From Nitrosomonas sp. JL21 (lineage in GTDB: Bacteria > Pseudomonadota > Gammaproteobacteria > Burkholderiales > Nitrosomonadaceae), in NCBI RefSeq assembly GCF_009833095.1, contig NZ_QRCB01000006.1:1-64000 (forward strand): a stretch of 64,000 bases of DNA. Direction: 5' to 3'. Positions 25,725-33,978 of the stretch are shown piece after piece. The notes below the pieces were generated by a model. It searched no databases. It was not told where the DNA came from and worked only from the letters and a program-made list of their open reading frames with translations. The position numbers and the translations under genes were made by a program. Within the stretch, counting starts at the first letter, position 1, and every line of letters begins with the position of its first letter.

Positions 25725-26801
25725 ATGAATTCAGAATCAGGATCTTCAATGGATACGAATGAAGCAGAGGTTAAGCCTACACTTGAAATCAGTACTTCCC
25801 GTCAGATGTTGTCGTGGCTTGCTGAGCAACGGCTTTCAATCGCACTGACCACTTATCAGATCGGCAAATTGTATTTCATCGGATTGAAGCCAGACAATGG
25901 ATTATCGGTTTTTGAGCGCAGTTTCAATCGGTGCATGGGCTTGTGCGCAACTTCCAATGGGCTGTACATGAGCAGTTTGTATCAGGTGTGGCGTTTCGAG
26001 AATGTGTTTGAGCCCGGCCAACAGCAAGACGGTTTCGACCGGTTATATGTGCCTCAGATTGGCTACACTACAGGCGATCTCGATATTCATGACATGGCGG
26101 TGAATCGGGATGGGCGTTTGGTATTTGTGAATACATTGTTCGGCTGTTTAGCGACCTTGAGCGAAACGCACAGCTTCAAGCCGCTGTGGCAACCGCCCTT
26201 CATCAGCAAGCTTGCGGCTGAAGATCGGTGTCATTTGAACGGTCTGGCGATGAAGGATGGTCAACCGGCGTATGTGACGGCAGTCAGTCAATCCGATGTC
26301 GCCGATGGATGGCGCGAGCATCGCATGAGTGGCGGGATCGTCATCAATGTCACGAGTAATGACATTGTATGCACCGGTTTGTCGATGCCGCATTCGCCGC
26401 GCTGGTATAACGATAAATTGTGGCTGCTCAATTCCGGAACAGGAGATTTTGGCTATGTTGATCTGGCCACTGGGCGATTTGAATCGGTATGCTTTTGCCC
26501 GGGCTATATGCGTGGCCTGAGTTTTCATGGGCATTTCGCCCTCGTAGGTCTATCTAAGCCGCGCCATAATAAAACCTTCAGTGGTCTTGCACTCGATGAT
26601 CATTTGAAGTCGCGCAATGCCGAAGCACGCTGCGGGGTGCAGATCATTGATCTTCGTACCGGCGATATCGTGCATTGGTTGCGCATGGAAGGCGTGGTGA
26701 ATGAACTCTATGACGTGATTACGCTACCGCAGATACGCCGACCGATGGCACTTGGATTCAAAACGGATGAAATTCGCCGCGTGCTGAGCATCGAAACGTA
26801 A
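25725..26801 (+). CDS. TIGR03032/DUF4915-family protein
   Basis: This 358-residue cytoplasmic protein resembles the TIGR03032 (DUF4915) family. Pointers are the C-M-G-L segment near 72-75, YMSSLYQVWRFEN, LVFVNTLFGCLATLSE and the closing LYDVITLPQIRRPMALGF. The predicted fold is a beta-propeller. Relatives occur beside FG-GAP, TPR or surface-glycan genes, and function is unknown. Here it follows the FG-GAP/RTX gene in the same direction. The ATG has no clear ribosome site; a second ATG at 25749 is possible. Confidence 0.75.
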   Translation: MNSESGSSMDTNEAEVKPTLEISTSRQMLSWLAEQRLSIALTTYQIGKLYFIGLKPDNGLSVFERSFNRCMGLCATSNGLYMSSLYQVWRFENVFEPGQQQDGFDRLYVPQIGYTTGDLDIHDMAVNRDGRLVFVNTLFGCLATLSETHSFKPLWQPPFISKLAAEDRCHLNGLAMKDGQPAYVTAVSQSDVADGWREHRMSGGIVINVTSNDIVCTGLSMPHSPRWYNDKLWLLNSGTGDFGYVDLATGRFESVCFCPGYMRGLSFHGHFALVGLSKPRHNKTFSGLALDDHLKSRNAEARCGVQIIDLRTGDIVHWLRMEGVVNELYDVITLPQIRRPMALGFKTDEIRRVLSIET

Positions 26802-26915
26802 AGGATTCATATCGTGATAACTATGGGAATTTATTAAAGGAATTACCCTTGAAATGCAGAACGATAACTTGAACGATAGTATCGTCCAGGCGCGGTTGTA
26901 AGGAGTGAGAAATCA

Positions 26916-28151
26916 GTGTCGCAAGCGGTGGTAACATTCAAGAATCCACAGGGCGAATCGCTGGCTGGTGTGCTGGAGATACCATCCGGCCCGATTAAAT
27001 CCTATGCGTTGTTTGCGCATTGCTTTACCTGTTCAAAAAATAATCCTGCCGCGACCTGGATCACGTGCGCTCTGGCCAGCCAAGGCATTGCCGTTTTGCG
27101 GTTTGATTTTACCGGACTGGGAGACAGCAGCGGCGAATTTTCCCATACCAACTTTTCTTCCAATGTGCAGGACCTGTTGGCAGCCGCGCAGTATCTCGAA
27201 GATCATTATGCTGCGCCATCTTTGCTGATCGGGCATAGCCTCGGTGGTTCAGCGGTACTGGCGGCAGCTCAGGAGCTTGTCGCCGTGAAAGCGGTCGCTA
27301 CCATCGGCGCGCCGGCGACGGCGGCGCATCTCAAGCACTTATTTGCAGATTCCTATCATCAATTAACACAACAATCCTCAGTGGAGGTGCAACTTGGCGG
27401 AAGGGCATTCAATATCCGCCGTCAATTCATCGAGGATCTGGAAAAATACAATTCCGTCGCGCACATCCACGCACTGAACAAAGCATTGTTAATTTTTCAT
27501 TCCCCTGCCGATACGATCGTTTCGATTGATGAAGCAGCGCGAATCTATACTGCTGCGAAGCATCCGAAAAGCTTTGTGTCGCTGGATCATGCCGATCATT
27601 TGCTGTCGGATTCGAAAGATGCTTATTATGTAGCGAACGTGTTGTCTGCATGGGTGGGCCGTTATTTGACGGTTGAACAGGCGGCCGTGAAAGAGAACGC
27701 TACCGACGTGCCAGTCATTCAGCCAGGCAGCGTGATCGTGCGTGAATGCGACAAAAAATTCACGCGCGAGATTCTGACGTCGCATCATCGCCTGATCAGT
27801 GATGAACCGATTGCGCTGGGTGGTACCGATTTGGGGTTCAATCCCTACGAATTGCTGCTTGCCGCACTAGGCAGCTGTACATCGATGACATTGCGCATGT
27901 ATGCGAATCACAAGCAAATCGACTTGCAGGACATTCAGGTTGAATTGCATCATGATCGAATTCACGCAAATGATTGCGCCGGCTGTGATGAACATCCGCA
28001 GCAAATCGATGTGATCACCCGAGTCATTCAGTTGACCGGTCATCTGGATGAGAAGCAGCGCACCCGGTTGTTGGAAATAGCGAATGCTTGCCCTGTGCAT
28101 AAGACGTTAAACAGTAAGATTCAGATCAATACCAGCCTGATGGATGCATAG
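26916..28151 (+). CDS. Alpha/beta hydrolase-OsmC fusion protein
   Basis: A 411-residue two-domain protein. Residues about 1-255 form an alpha/beta hydrolase with nucleophile G-H-S-L-G-G and the final His in LDHADHLL. Residues about 270-405 form an OsmC-like domain, with the peroxidatic Cys in LLAALGSCTSMTLR and the second Cys in N-A-C-P-V-H-K. OsmC proteins reduce organic hydroperoxides; the fused esterase-like domain could release or bind the substrate. The start is GTG with AAGGAG 11 bases upstream. Similar fusions are known in proteobacteria. Its stop overlaps the next gene's possible start. Confidence 0.88.
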   Translation: MSQAVVTFKNPQGESLAGVLEIPSGPIKSYALFAHCFTCSKNNPAATWITCALASQGIAVLRFDFTGLGDSSGEFSHTNFSSNVQDLLAAAQYLEDHYAAPSLLIGHSLGGSAVLAAAQELVAVKAVATIGAPATAAHLKHLFADSYHQLTQQSSVEVQLGGRAFNIRRQFIEDLEKYNSVAHIHALNKALLIFHSPADTIVSIDEAARIYTAAKHPKSFVSLDHADHLLSDSKDAYYVANVLSAWVGRYLTVEQAAVKENATDVPVIQPGSVIVRECDKKFTREILTSHHRLISDEPIALGGTDLGFNPYELLLAALGSCTSMTLRMYANHKQIDLQDIQVELHHDRIHANDCAGCDEHPQQIDVITRVIQLTGHLDEKQRTRLLEIANACPVHKTLNSKIQINTSLMDA

Positions 28152-28560
28152 GGTAATGCAATCAGATGATTCCATTGAAAAGTTCCGAATCGATAAATGG
28201 CTGTTTGCTGCGCGTTTTTTCAAGACACGGTCATTGGCGGCGGAGGCTGTTGAACGCGGCCGGGTTAGCTTGAATGACCAGCGCGTGAAGCCAGCGAAGA
28301 CCGTGGCTGTGGGTGATATGCTCACCATTCGAATCGGCAGTGTTCAGTATGTCATCGAGGTATTGGCGCTGTCGAATAAGCGTGGATCCGCACCTCAGGC
28401 CCAGCAGCTTTACCGCGAGACGGATGAAAGCAAGACACAGCGCGAATCAATGATTGCCCGCCTCAAAGCGCAGCCTCAAGCACTGCTCACCCGAGGCCGG
28501 CCCACCAAACGTAATCGACGCAAAATTGAGCAATTCATTTCCGACCGGGATGAATATTGA
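28144..28560 (+). CDS. hslR: S4-domain RNA-binding protein, Hsp15 family
   Basis: The protein has up to 138 residues with an S4 domain near the N-terminus (RIDKWLFAARFFKTRSLA, followed by VERGRVSLNDQRVKP). A basic C-terminal tail (GRPTKRNRRKIEQF) is typical of Hsp15. Hsp15 binds free 50S subunits carrying a nascent chain and helps recycle them after heat shock. The first ATG overlaps the end of the preceding gene; a second ATG at 28156 is equally possible. Confidence 0.88.
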   Translation: MHRVMQSDDSIEKFRIDKWLFAARFFKTRSLAAEAVERGRVSLNDQRVKPAKTVAVGDMLTIRIGSVQYVIEVLALSNKRGSAPQAQQLYRETDESKTQRESMIARLKAQPQALLTRGRPTKRNRRKIEQFISDRDEY

Positions 28561-28639
28561 GCCTGCAAGCAAATGTAATGGCTGTTTTCCTGAGCTTTCC
28601 ACATACCTATCCTGAAGATACCTTTGAGAGAGATCAAAA

Positions 28640-29425
28640 ATGAGCAATGATACTTTTAGCCTGAATAAGGACCAGTTGATTCAGCAATCTTTTGTGCAGA
28701 TGGATCAGCACTTACACGGTTTGGATTACACGCCGGCGCAGAAGCTGGCGTTGACCTGCCGTATTTTATTTGATAACGGACATGATTCAGGTTTGGCAGG
28801 GCAAATTACTGCGCGTGGCGAGGTTCCGGGAACCTATCTGACGCAGCGGCTCGGTTATGGTTTTGATGAGATTTGCGCCAGTAATCTTTTGCTGGTGAAT
28901 GAAGATCTGGAGGTTTTGCAGGGAGAGGGAATGGCCAATCCCGCTAACCGTTTTCATTCATGGCTGTACCGCGCGCGACCTGACGTGCAATGCATCATTC
29001 ATACTCATGCAATACATACGGCTGCGCTGAGCATGCTGGAGGTGCCATTGGAGATCTCGCATATGGATAATTGCGTGTTGTATGATGACGTGGCATTTCT
29101 ACCTGACTGGCCGGGTGTGCCGGTTGGAAACGAAGAAGGTGAAATGATTTCCGTGGCGATCGGCAACAAACGTGCTTTGTTACTGGCCCACCACGGCTTG
29201 CTGATCGCTTGTTCGAGTATCGAAGAAGCCTGCTTATTGGCGCTTGCTTTTGAACGCGCAGCGCGTATGCAATTGCTGGCGGCATCTGCAGGACAAATCA
29301 AACCCATAGCTCCGGATTTAGGACGCGAAGCGCATGATTGGATCTTGCGGGGACAACGCAGCGCGGTGGGTTTTGCTTATTACGCGCGCCGCAGTTTGAG
29401 AAGGAACGTAGAATGTTTGGAATAA
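28640..29425 (+). CDS. Class II aldolase/adducin family protein
   Basis: The 261-residue protein has the zinc-binding pattern of class II aldolases: H-T-H in IIHTHAIHT and a third His in LLAHHGLLI. Glu is placed in N-E-D-L-E-V rather than at the standard catalytic site. Length and layout are closest to aldolase-like proteins of unknown substrate found in proteobacteria rather than to L-fuculose-phosphate aldolase proper. It is cytoplasmic. GAGAGA precedes the ATG by about 6 bases. It is not in an operon with sugar genes, so the substrate is open. Confidence 0.78.
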   Translation: MSNDTFSLNKDQLIQQSFVQMDQHLHGLDYTPAQKLALTCRILFDNGHDSGLAGQITARGEVPGTYLTQRLGYGFDEICASNLLLVNEDLEVLQGEGMANPANRFHSWLYRARPDVQCIIHTHAIHTAALSMLEVPLEISHMDNCVLYDDVAFLPDWPGVPVGNEEGEMISVAIGNKRALLLAHHGLLIACSSIEEACLLALAFERAARMQLLAASAGQIKPIAPDLGREAHDWILRGQRSAVGFAYYARRSLRRNVECLE

Positions 29426-29517
29426 TTGCATTCCCATTCCTTGAACCATTTCTAACCAAGTCATCAGTTTAATGGCTCATCAGCTAACGACATTTTTGCG
29501 GCGTATGCAGATATCAA

Positions 29518-29546
29518 TTGTACCAGCTGGCTGTTTCGGTTAGAAT
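29518..29546 (+). promoter_or_regulatory. Sigma-70 promoter of tRNA-Val
   Basis: A -35 TTGTAC (29518-29523), a 17-base spacer and a -10 TAGAAT (29541-29546) stand 11 bases before the mature tRNA. The match and spacing are near ideal. Confidence 0.75.
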
Positions 29547-29557
29547 CCGCACTTCCT

Positions 29558-29634
29558 AGGCGCGTAGCTCAGCTGGTTAGAGCACCACCTTGACATGGTG
29601 GGGGTCGTTGGTTCGAGTCCAATCGCGCCTACCA
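29558..29634 (+). tRNA. tRNA-Val (GAC)
   Basis: The 77-nt sequence folds as a full cloverleaf. The acceptor stem is AGGCGCG/CGCGCCT, the D-arm contains AGCTCAGCTGGTTAGAGC, the anticodon stem is CCACC/GGTGG with loop TTGACAT (anticodon GAC), and the T-arm has GGTTCGAGTCC. CCA is encoded at the 3' end. No integrated element is visible at its 3' end. Confidence 0.96.
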
Positions 29635-29663
29635 AGCTCTGATCATGCGCTTGACTTGGCTTT

Positions 29664-30944
29664 TCACTGATGGGTTATGACTTGATTGCCACCACTCGTT
29701 TGAGCCAGGACAACGCCATTTCTGGCAGCATCCAATAATTCAGAAAAATTTCCGGATGAGTCCGGCATTATTTCCGCCACGCCAAAACTTGCCGTGATAT
29801 CCACACCGGCTGGACATAAATTTTCAATCGATTTGCGAAGTTTTTCTGCAATGATAGTCGCATTGTAAACATTGCAGTGCGAGAGCAGTACCGCAAACTC
29901 TTCACCATCGTAACGAGCGGTAATATCTTCTCGGCGAATGGATTGAGTGAGCAGCGAAGCTATTTTTTTCAGAATTGCATCGCCTTTTGTATGACCATGC
30001 TGTTTATTAATCCATTGAAATTTGTCAGGATTGATCAGAATCAAGCTGCAGGGAATGCTGTGCCGCGTTGCTTCGCGCATTTTTGACGCGGCAGCTTCCA
30101 GCAAAAAATAGCGATTGTACAGTCCAGTCAATGGATCCTTGAGCGCCAACTCCTGCAGGAGATGTTGCTGCGTAGCCGATTTTTCGCGTAATTGCTTATT
30201 GAGAATCAATGTATGGATCCTGGCAAGCAGTTCCTCCTCAATCAATGGCTTGGTCACGTAATCAGCAGCACCCAAGCGCAGTAATTCGACCTTGTGCGCC
30301 ACATCATCCAGAACCGAAAATACCAATAAGGGTACGGATTGTTGCTGATTTTCATCAAGCTGCCGTATTGCTTTAAGGGTACCGTAGCCGTTCAATTTTC
30401 CCTTCAACATTACATCCGTAAGCACAAGATCATAGGCATTTTTTTCAAAGGCTTCGAGGCCCTGTTCACCTGTGCTGCAATGGTCAACCGTAAAGCCATT
30501 TTCCGTTAAAACGGATAATGTCAGGTTTGCTGCAGACGGACTCTCCTCAATATATAAAATACGTCCGGCCATTGCTCCGCTGGATTTCTTTCTCGAAAAT
30601 TGTGCGGCAAAGTTTGTGATCTTATCTAATTCATGTTTAGCAAATATTTCAGATATGCCGGCTGAAAATGCTTCATCTAGCAACTTCTTGTCGTCATTGG
30701 AGGTGACCATGATGATCGGAACTTGCTGAGTTTGGGAATTGGATCGAATATGTGAGGAAAACCTAGGCGCATCCATATCTTGCAAGTGCATTGCAACAAA
30801 AACGAGATCGAACGAGTTTGTCTCCAATAACGCCAGCGCTTCACTCCCGGACGATACCTGCTTGGTTTTCAATCCGCCTGATTCGATCGCTGAGGATAAA
30901 AGTTTTTGATATGTTCTGGAGGGTTCGACGATCAATCCTTCCAT
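29664..30944 (-). CDS. Response regulator with two receiver domains and a GGDEF domain
   Basis: The product has 426 residues from the ATG at 30944, with GGGAG about 9 bases upstream. The first receiver domain (about 1-120) has Ala51 in DLVFVAMHL where the phospho-acceptor Asp should be, and V-E-P in place of the acidic pair. The second (about 133-255) keeps D in DLVLTDVML. The C-terminal GGDEF domain (about 265-425) has D-G-E-E-F instead of G-G-D/E-E-F, with the surrounding YNRYFLLEAA and R-Y-D-G-E-E-F-A-V-L-L. It resembles the PleD layout. The first Gly of the active-site loop is Asp, so cyclase activity is uncertain. Confidence 0.87.
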   Translation of the reverse strand: MEGLIVEPSRTYQKLLSSAIESGGLKTKQVSSGSEALALLETNSFDLVFVAMHLQDMDAPRFSSHIRSNSQTQQVPIIMVTSNDDKKLLDEAFSAGISEIFAKHELDKITNFAAQFSRKKSSGAMAGRILYIEESPSAANLTLSVLTENGFTVDHCSTGEQGLEAFEKNAYDLVLTDVMLKGKLNGYGTLKAIRQLDENQQQSVPLLVFSVLDDVAHKVELLRLGAADYVTKPLIEEELLARIHTLILNKQLREKSATQQHLLQELALKDPLTGLYNRYFLLEAAASKMREATRHSIPCSLILINPDKFQWINKQHGHTKGDAILKKIASLLTQSIRREDITARYDGEEFAVLLSHCNVYNATIIAEKLRKSIENLCPAGVDITASFGVAEIMPDSSGNFSELLDAARNGVVLAQTSGGNQVITHQ

Positions 30945-30987
30945 AATTGACTGCTCCCGGGTTCCCAATTGCCTTATCGAAAGTGAG

Positions 30988-31126
30988 GGAAACTCTGAAA
31001 AACCACTGCGCTCAGTTATGTTGAGCCTAAATCAGACTCAAAATGCTCATTTACATTCGTAAGCTGTGCGTTTTCATCTGATTTCGCCTTGCCTGACTGT
31101 CGCTCGTTACTTTTTTCAGAGTTTCC
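30988..31126. mobile_element. MITE-like element with 15-bp terminal inverted repeats
   Basis: A 139-bp stretch is bounded by perfect 15-bp inverted repeats (30988-31002 and 31112-31126, GGAAACTCTGAAAAA and its complement). It contains no gene. The ends resemble those of IS5-family transposons. Inside, 31031-31050 matches the complement of 8847-8866 at 19 of 20 positions. No clear target duplication is visible. It sits upstream of the REC-GGDEF gene and could carry that gene's promoter. The remainder up to 31277 shows no gene. Confidence 0.65.
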
Positions 31127-31277
31127 TTAGAAACTAGCCGCGCTATAAATTAAATAGGTATAGCGACATAGCAATCGATTTTTTTAGAAAAATTTTTATG
31201 AATCAGGGGAAATATGAGAGAAAGAAGCGAGCAACGACTATCCTGCCGTGTGATGAATATGATCAAACGATGAATAT

Positions 31278-32093
31278 TTAGTGGCCCCGGAAGGGTTTTA
31301 TCATTAACGACAGAACAAATACGAGTGCGCTGAACAAAACGATCGTTGTTCCTGAAGCTACATTGAGCATGTAACTCAAATACATGCCGATCACATTGCT
31401 GGTTGCGCCTAAGATGCCAGAATACAACAGCATTCTGCCAAAACTATCTGTCAACATTCGGGCTGTCATGGCAGGGGCAATGAGCGTGGCGGCCACCAAC
31501 GTGACACCGATGACGTTCAACGACGCTATGACAGAGAATGTCAGCAGCAATGAAAACAACAATTGCACGGATTTTCTCTTGACCCCGAAGATCTGGGCAG
31601 CTTCAGGATCGAAGGTAGAAAACAATAGTGACCGATAACTAAAGAACATGACGACAAGAGTCACCAACCCCACCATTCCGATGAGCAGCAGATCGGATCC
31701 GGTAATTCCGAGAATATTGCCAAATAAAGCTGCCTCAAAGTTTTGCCGGAAATTCTTCAATGTACTGACCATTGCCACACCCAATGCAAACATCGCCGTG
31801 GTAACAATGCCGATCGCAGCATCCAGTTTGATTTTGTTATTTTTAGTAATGATATCGATGATCAGCGCCGCCAATACGCCCATTGCGCAGGCCCCCAAAT
31901 AAAAGTTCAGATTCAGTGCCGCGGCCATGACGGCTCCGCCAATGGCCGCATGAGCCAATCCATGACCAACATAGCTCATTCCACGCAATACCACGTAAAC
32001 GCCGATCAACCCATTGGATACACCGGTCACGAATGCAGCCATCAAAGCATTGCGGAAAAATTCATATTCAAGAGGCTCGAGAAGAAATTCCAT
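31278..32093 (-). CDS. Metal ABC transporter permease, ZnuB/MntB family
   Basis: An ABC-3 family permease of 271 residues with about eight or nine membrane segments. It starts at ATG 32093 (MEFLLEPLEYEFFRNAL), which aligns with family N-termini better than the in-frame TTG at 32114. Conserved parts are VLRGMSYVGHGLAHAAIGG and VTLVAATLIAPAMTARMLTD. The upstream ATPase gene overlaps by a few bases. In this locus, divergent from a receptor-nikR unit and near urease, nickel is a plausible substrate; zinc or manganese would be the family default. Confidence 0.85.
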   Translation of the reverse strand: MEFLLEPLEYEFFRNALMAAFVTGVSNGLIGVYVVLRGMSYVGHGLAHAAIGGAVMAAALNLNFYLGACAMGVLAALIIDIITKNNKIKLDAAIGIVTTAMFALGVAMVSTLKNFRQNFEAALFGNILGITGSDLLLIGMVGLVTLVVMFFSYRSLLFSTFDPEAAQIFGVKRKSVQLLFSLLLTFSVIASLNVIGVTLVAATLIAPAMTARMLTDSFGRMLLYSGILGATSNVIGMYLSYMLNVASGTTIVLFSALVFVLSLMIKPFRGH

Positions 32094-32100
32094 GCATGTC

Positions 32101-32907
32101 TTATCCAAAATCAAGCGGCGTACTATTGGCGATTAGCAAGTGACCTTGATGCTTGACGATGACGATATCGCCGCCGTAAGTTTGGGTCAGAATGTCATTG
32201 GTAAAAATATCTGCAGGCCGGCCCTGCGCGATGACGCTTCGATTGAAACAGATGACCCAGGGTAGATGTGAAGCAACCGCATTCAAGTCATGCGTGGTCA
32301 ATAGGATGGTCATTCCTTCCCGATTGAGGTCATTCAGCAGGTGGAGTATTTCATGCTGAGTCTTGATATCGACGCCTGAGGTTGGCTCATCCAATATCAG
32401 TAATTGCGGGTTGTTTATCAATGCCCGCGCCAGGAATGTGCGTTGCCGTTGTCCTCCAGAAGTATCGCTGATATGGTTTTTCAAGCAGTTTTCCACCCCT
32501 AAACGACTGGCAAGCGACTGAATAGTGGCGCGTTCTTGTTTGTTGAGCCACGGCATGACGCGTCCATGGGTGTTGAGTCCCATCGCGATCACTTCTTCGA
32601 CAGTGACTGGGAAATTCCAATCGACGCTGCTCAGTTGTGGCACGTAACCGACGGTTCCCGGATGAATTTTGTTCGCCGGCTTGTTGAATAAGCGAATTTG
32701 GCCAGAATTGACGGGATGAATGCCCAAAATGATTCTGAGCAATGTCGACTTTCCGCTGGCCGTAGGACCCACGATGCCCGCAAGTTGACCGGTGGCGATC
32801 GTCAACGAGAGATCGCTCAATACGATGCATCGCTCATAGCCTGCAGTGATATCAGTCAAGGAGATGGCTGGATTTGATGGCACATCAGAATGGAATGTTT
32901 TTTGCAT
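32101..32907 (-). CDS. Metal ABC transporter ATPase, ZnuC/MntA family
   Basis: A 268-residue ATPase has Walker A GPTASGKST, signature DTSGGQRQRTFLARAL, Walker B LLILDEPTSGVD and switch His LTTHDLNA. Note the Thr-Ala in Walker A in place of the usual Asn-Gly. It overlaps the binding-protein gene by 23 bases and nearly touches the permease gene, so the three form one operon read leftwards. Confidence 0.9.
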   Translation of the reverse strand: MQKTFHSDVPSNPAISLTDITAGYERCIVLSDLSLTIATGQLAGIVGPTASGKSTLLRIILGIHPVNSGQIRLFNKPANKIHPGTVGYVPQLSSVDWNFPVTVEEVIAMGLNTHGRVMPWLNKQERATIQSLASRLGVENCLKNHISDTSGGQRQRTFLARALINNPQLLILDEPTSGVDIKTQHEILHLLNDLNREGMTILLTTHDLNAVASHLPWVICFNRSVIAQGRPADIFTNDILTQTYGGDIVIVKHQGHLLIANSTPLDFG

Positions 32908-33853
32908 CGACGTGCGCCATGCAGGTGGAATTACCTTTGAGTGCTTCTGTCATGATAGCTACGTTACGAGCCATCATGCCAATATAGGAATGATTGGGTG
33001 GAGCCGGTAGTTCATCATCGGAAAGCTGATCAATGAAGTTGACCTTGGCTTCACGTGCGATTTGTTCCATTACCTTGCTGGGAAACACTTCTGAGCCGAA
33101 TATCGCAGGTATGCCGGCTTCCTTGATGTGTTTAATAATGCGAATGACTTCCTGCGGGCCGGGTTCGGAAAAATCTGCAGGTTGCACGGCGGCGATGACC
33201 GTCATCCCATACCGAGGCGCGAAATATGCAAAGGAATCATGATAAGTGACCAGTTTCCGATGGTTGACCGGAATCGTATCAACGCATTTGAAAATTGCCT
33301 CATCGAGCCTTTCCAATTTGTTGAGATAGGCCAAGGTGTTTTTTTGATAATCGAGCTGATGGGCTGGATCAAGCTCAGCCAAGCTTTCATGAATGATATC
33401 TGCATATCGTTTCACCAATTCAACATTGAGCCACAGATGAGGATTGGGATGTCCGTGTTCGCGTGGAAAACTGAAGTCATACTGCCAATCTTCCTTCTTC
33501 AGCGTTAGATTCCCCAGCAACAAAATCGGAGTGTTGGGATTTTTGACCTTTTCAGCCAATTTCAGCGCTGGCAACTCCAGATCAAGCCCATTCATGATGA
33601 TCATGTCGGCTACCTGCAAGATTTTGATATCCGAAGGGATGGGCTCGAAGGTATGCGAATCGATGCCATCCGGAACGATTCCGACTACACGGACATGGGT
33701 ACCGCCGATATTTCTGACTATATTGGTAATAGGGGCGACTGTCGAAACGATGGTGAGTTTCTCACGCGTTTCAGCTGCGAATGATGAATTCAAAAATATG
33801 AATATCGACGCAATTAACAGACATTGTGCAATGCAATGAATGAAGCGTTTCAT
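32885..33853 (-). CDS. Periplasmic metal-binding protein, ZnuA-like (cluster A-I)
   Basis: A 322-residue solute-binding protein with a signal peptide (about 1-27, ending S-F-A-A). Likely metal ligands are His in GIDSHTFEP, His in HPNPHLW, His in LVTYHDSF, and Glu or Asp in FGSEVFP and DQLSDDEL. There is a short H-G-H-P loop but no long His-rich loop of the zinc-specific ZnuA type. The family handles zinc, manganese or iron. The divergent TonB receptor and nikR make nickel an attractive alternative. GGAGT stands upstream of the ATG. Confidence 0.87.
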   Translation of the reverse strand: MKRFIHCIAQCLLIASIFIFLNSSFAAETREKLTIVSTVAPITNIVRNIGGTHVRVVGIVPDGIDSHTFEPIPSDIKILQVADMIIMNGLDLELPALKLAEKVKNPNTPILLLGNLTLKKEDWQYDFSFPREHGHPNPHLWLNVELVKRYADIIHESLAELDPAHQLDYQKNTLAYLNKLERLDEAIFKCVDTIPVNHRKLVTYHDSFAYFAPRYGMTVIAAVQPADFSEPGPQEVIRIIKHIKEAGIPAIFGSEVFPSKVMEQIAREAKVNFIDQLSDDELPAPPNHSYIGMMARNVAIMTEALKGNSTCMAHVDAKNIPF

Positions 33854-33884
33854 TTCTGGAGTTCCTTCGAATGGTCATGTAGTG

Positions 33885-33909
33885 TGTGAAAATAAAATTA
33901 TTTATCACA
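33885..33909. promoter_or_regulatory. Candidate NikR operator in the divergent promoter
   Basis: A 25-base imperfect palindrome has TGTGA and TCACA arms (33885-33889 and 33905-33909) and an A/T-rich 15-base core that is itself partly symmetric. It lies in the 125-base gap between the ABC transporter and the TonB receptor-nikR unit. The known E. coli NikR site has GTATGA-N16-TCATAC; here the outer hexamers are GTGTGA and TCACAT with one base less spacing. The assignment rests on position and symmetry. Confidence 0.4.
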
Positions 33910-33978
33910 TTCTAGTTTACTATAAGAACTCTCAAAGCTTTACAGCTATTAGGTATGTGAATTTTGGGGGAAATGAAC

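Noticed and set aside
29558-29634. tRNA-Val as an attachment site for an integrated island
   Set aside because: No repeat of the tRNA 3' end and no integrase were found downstream.
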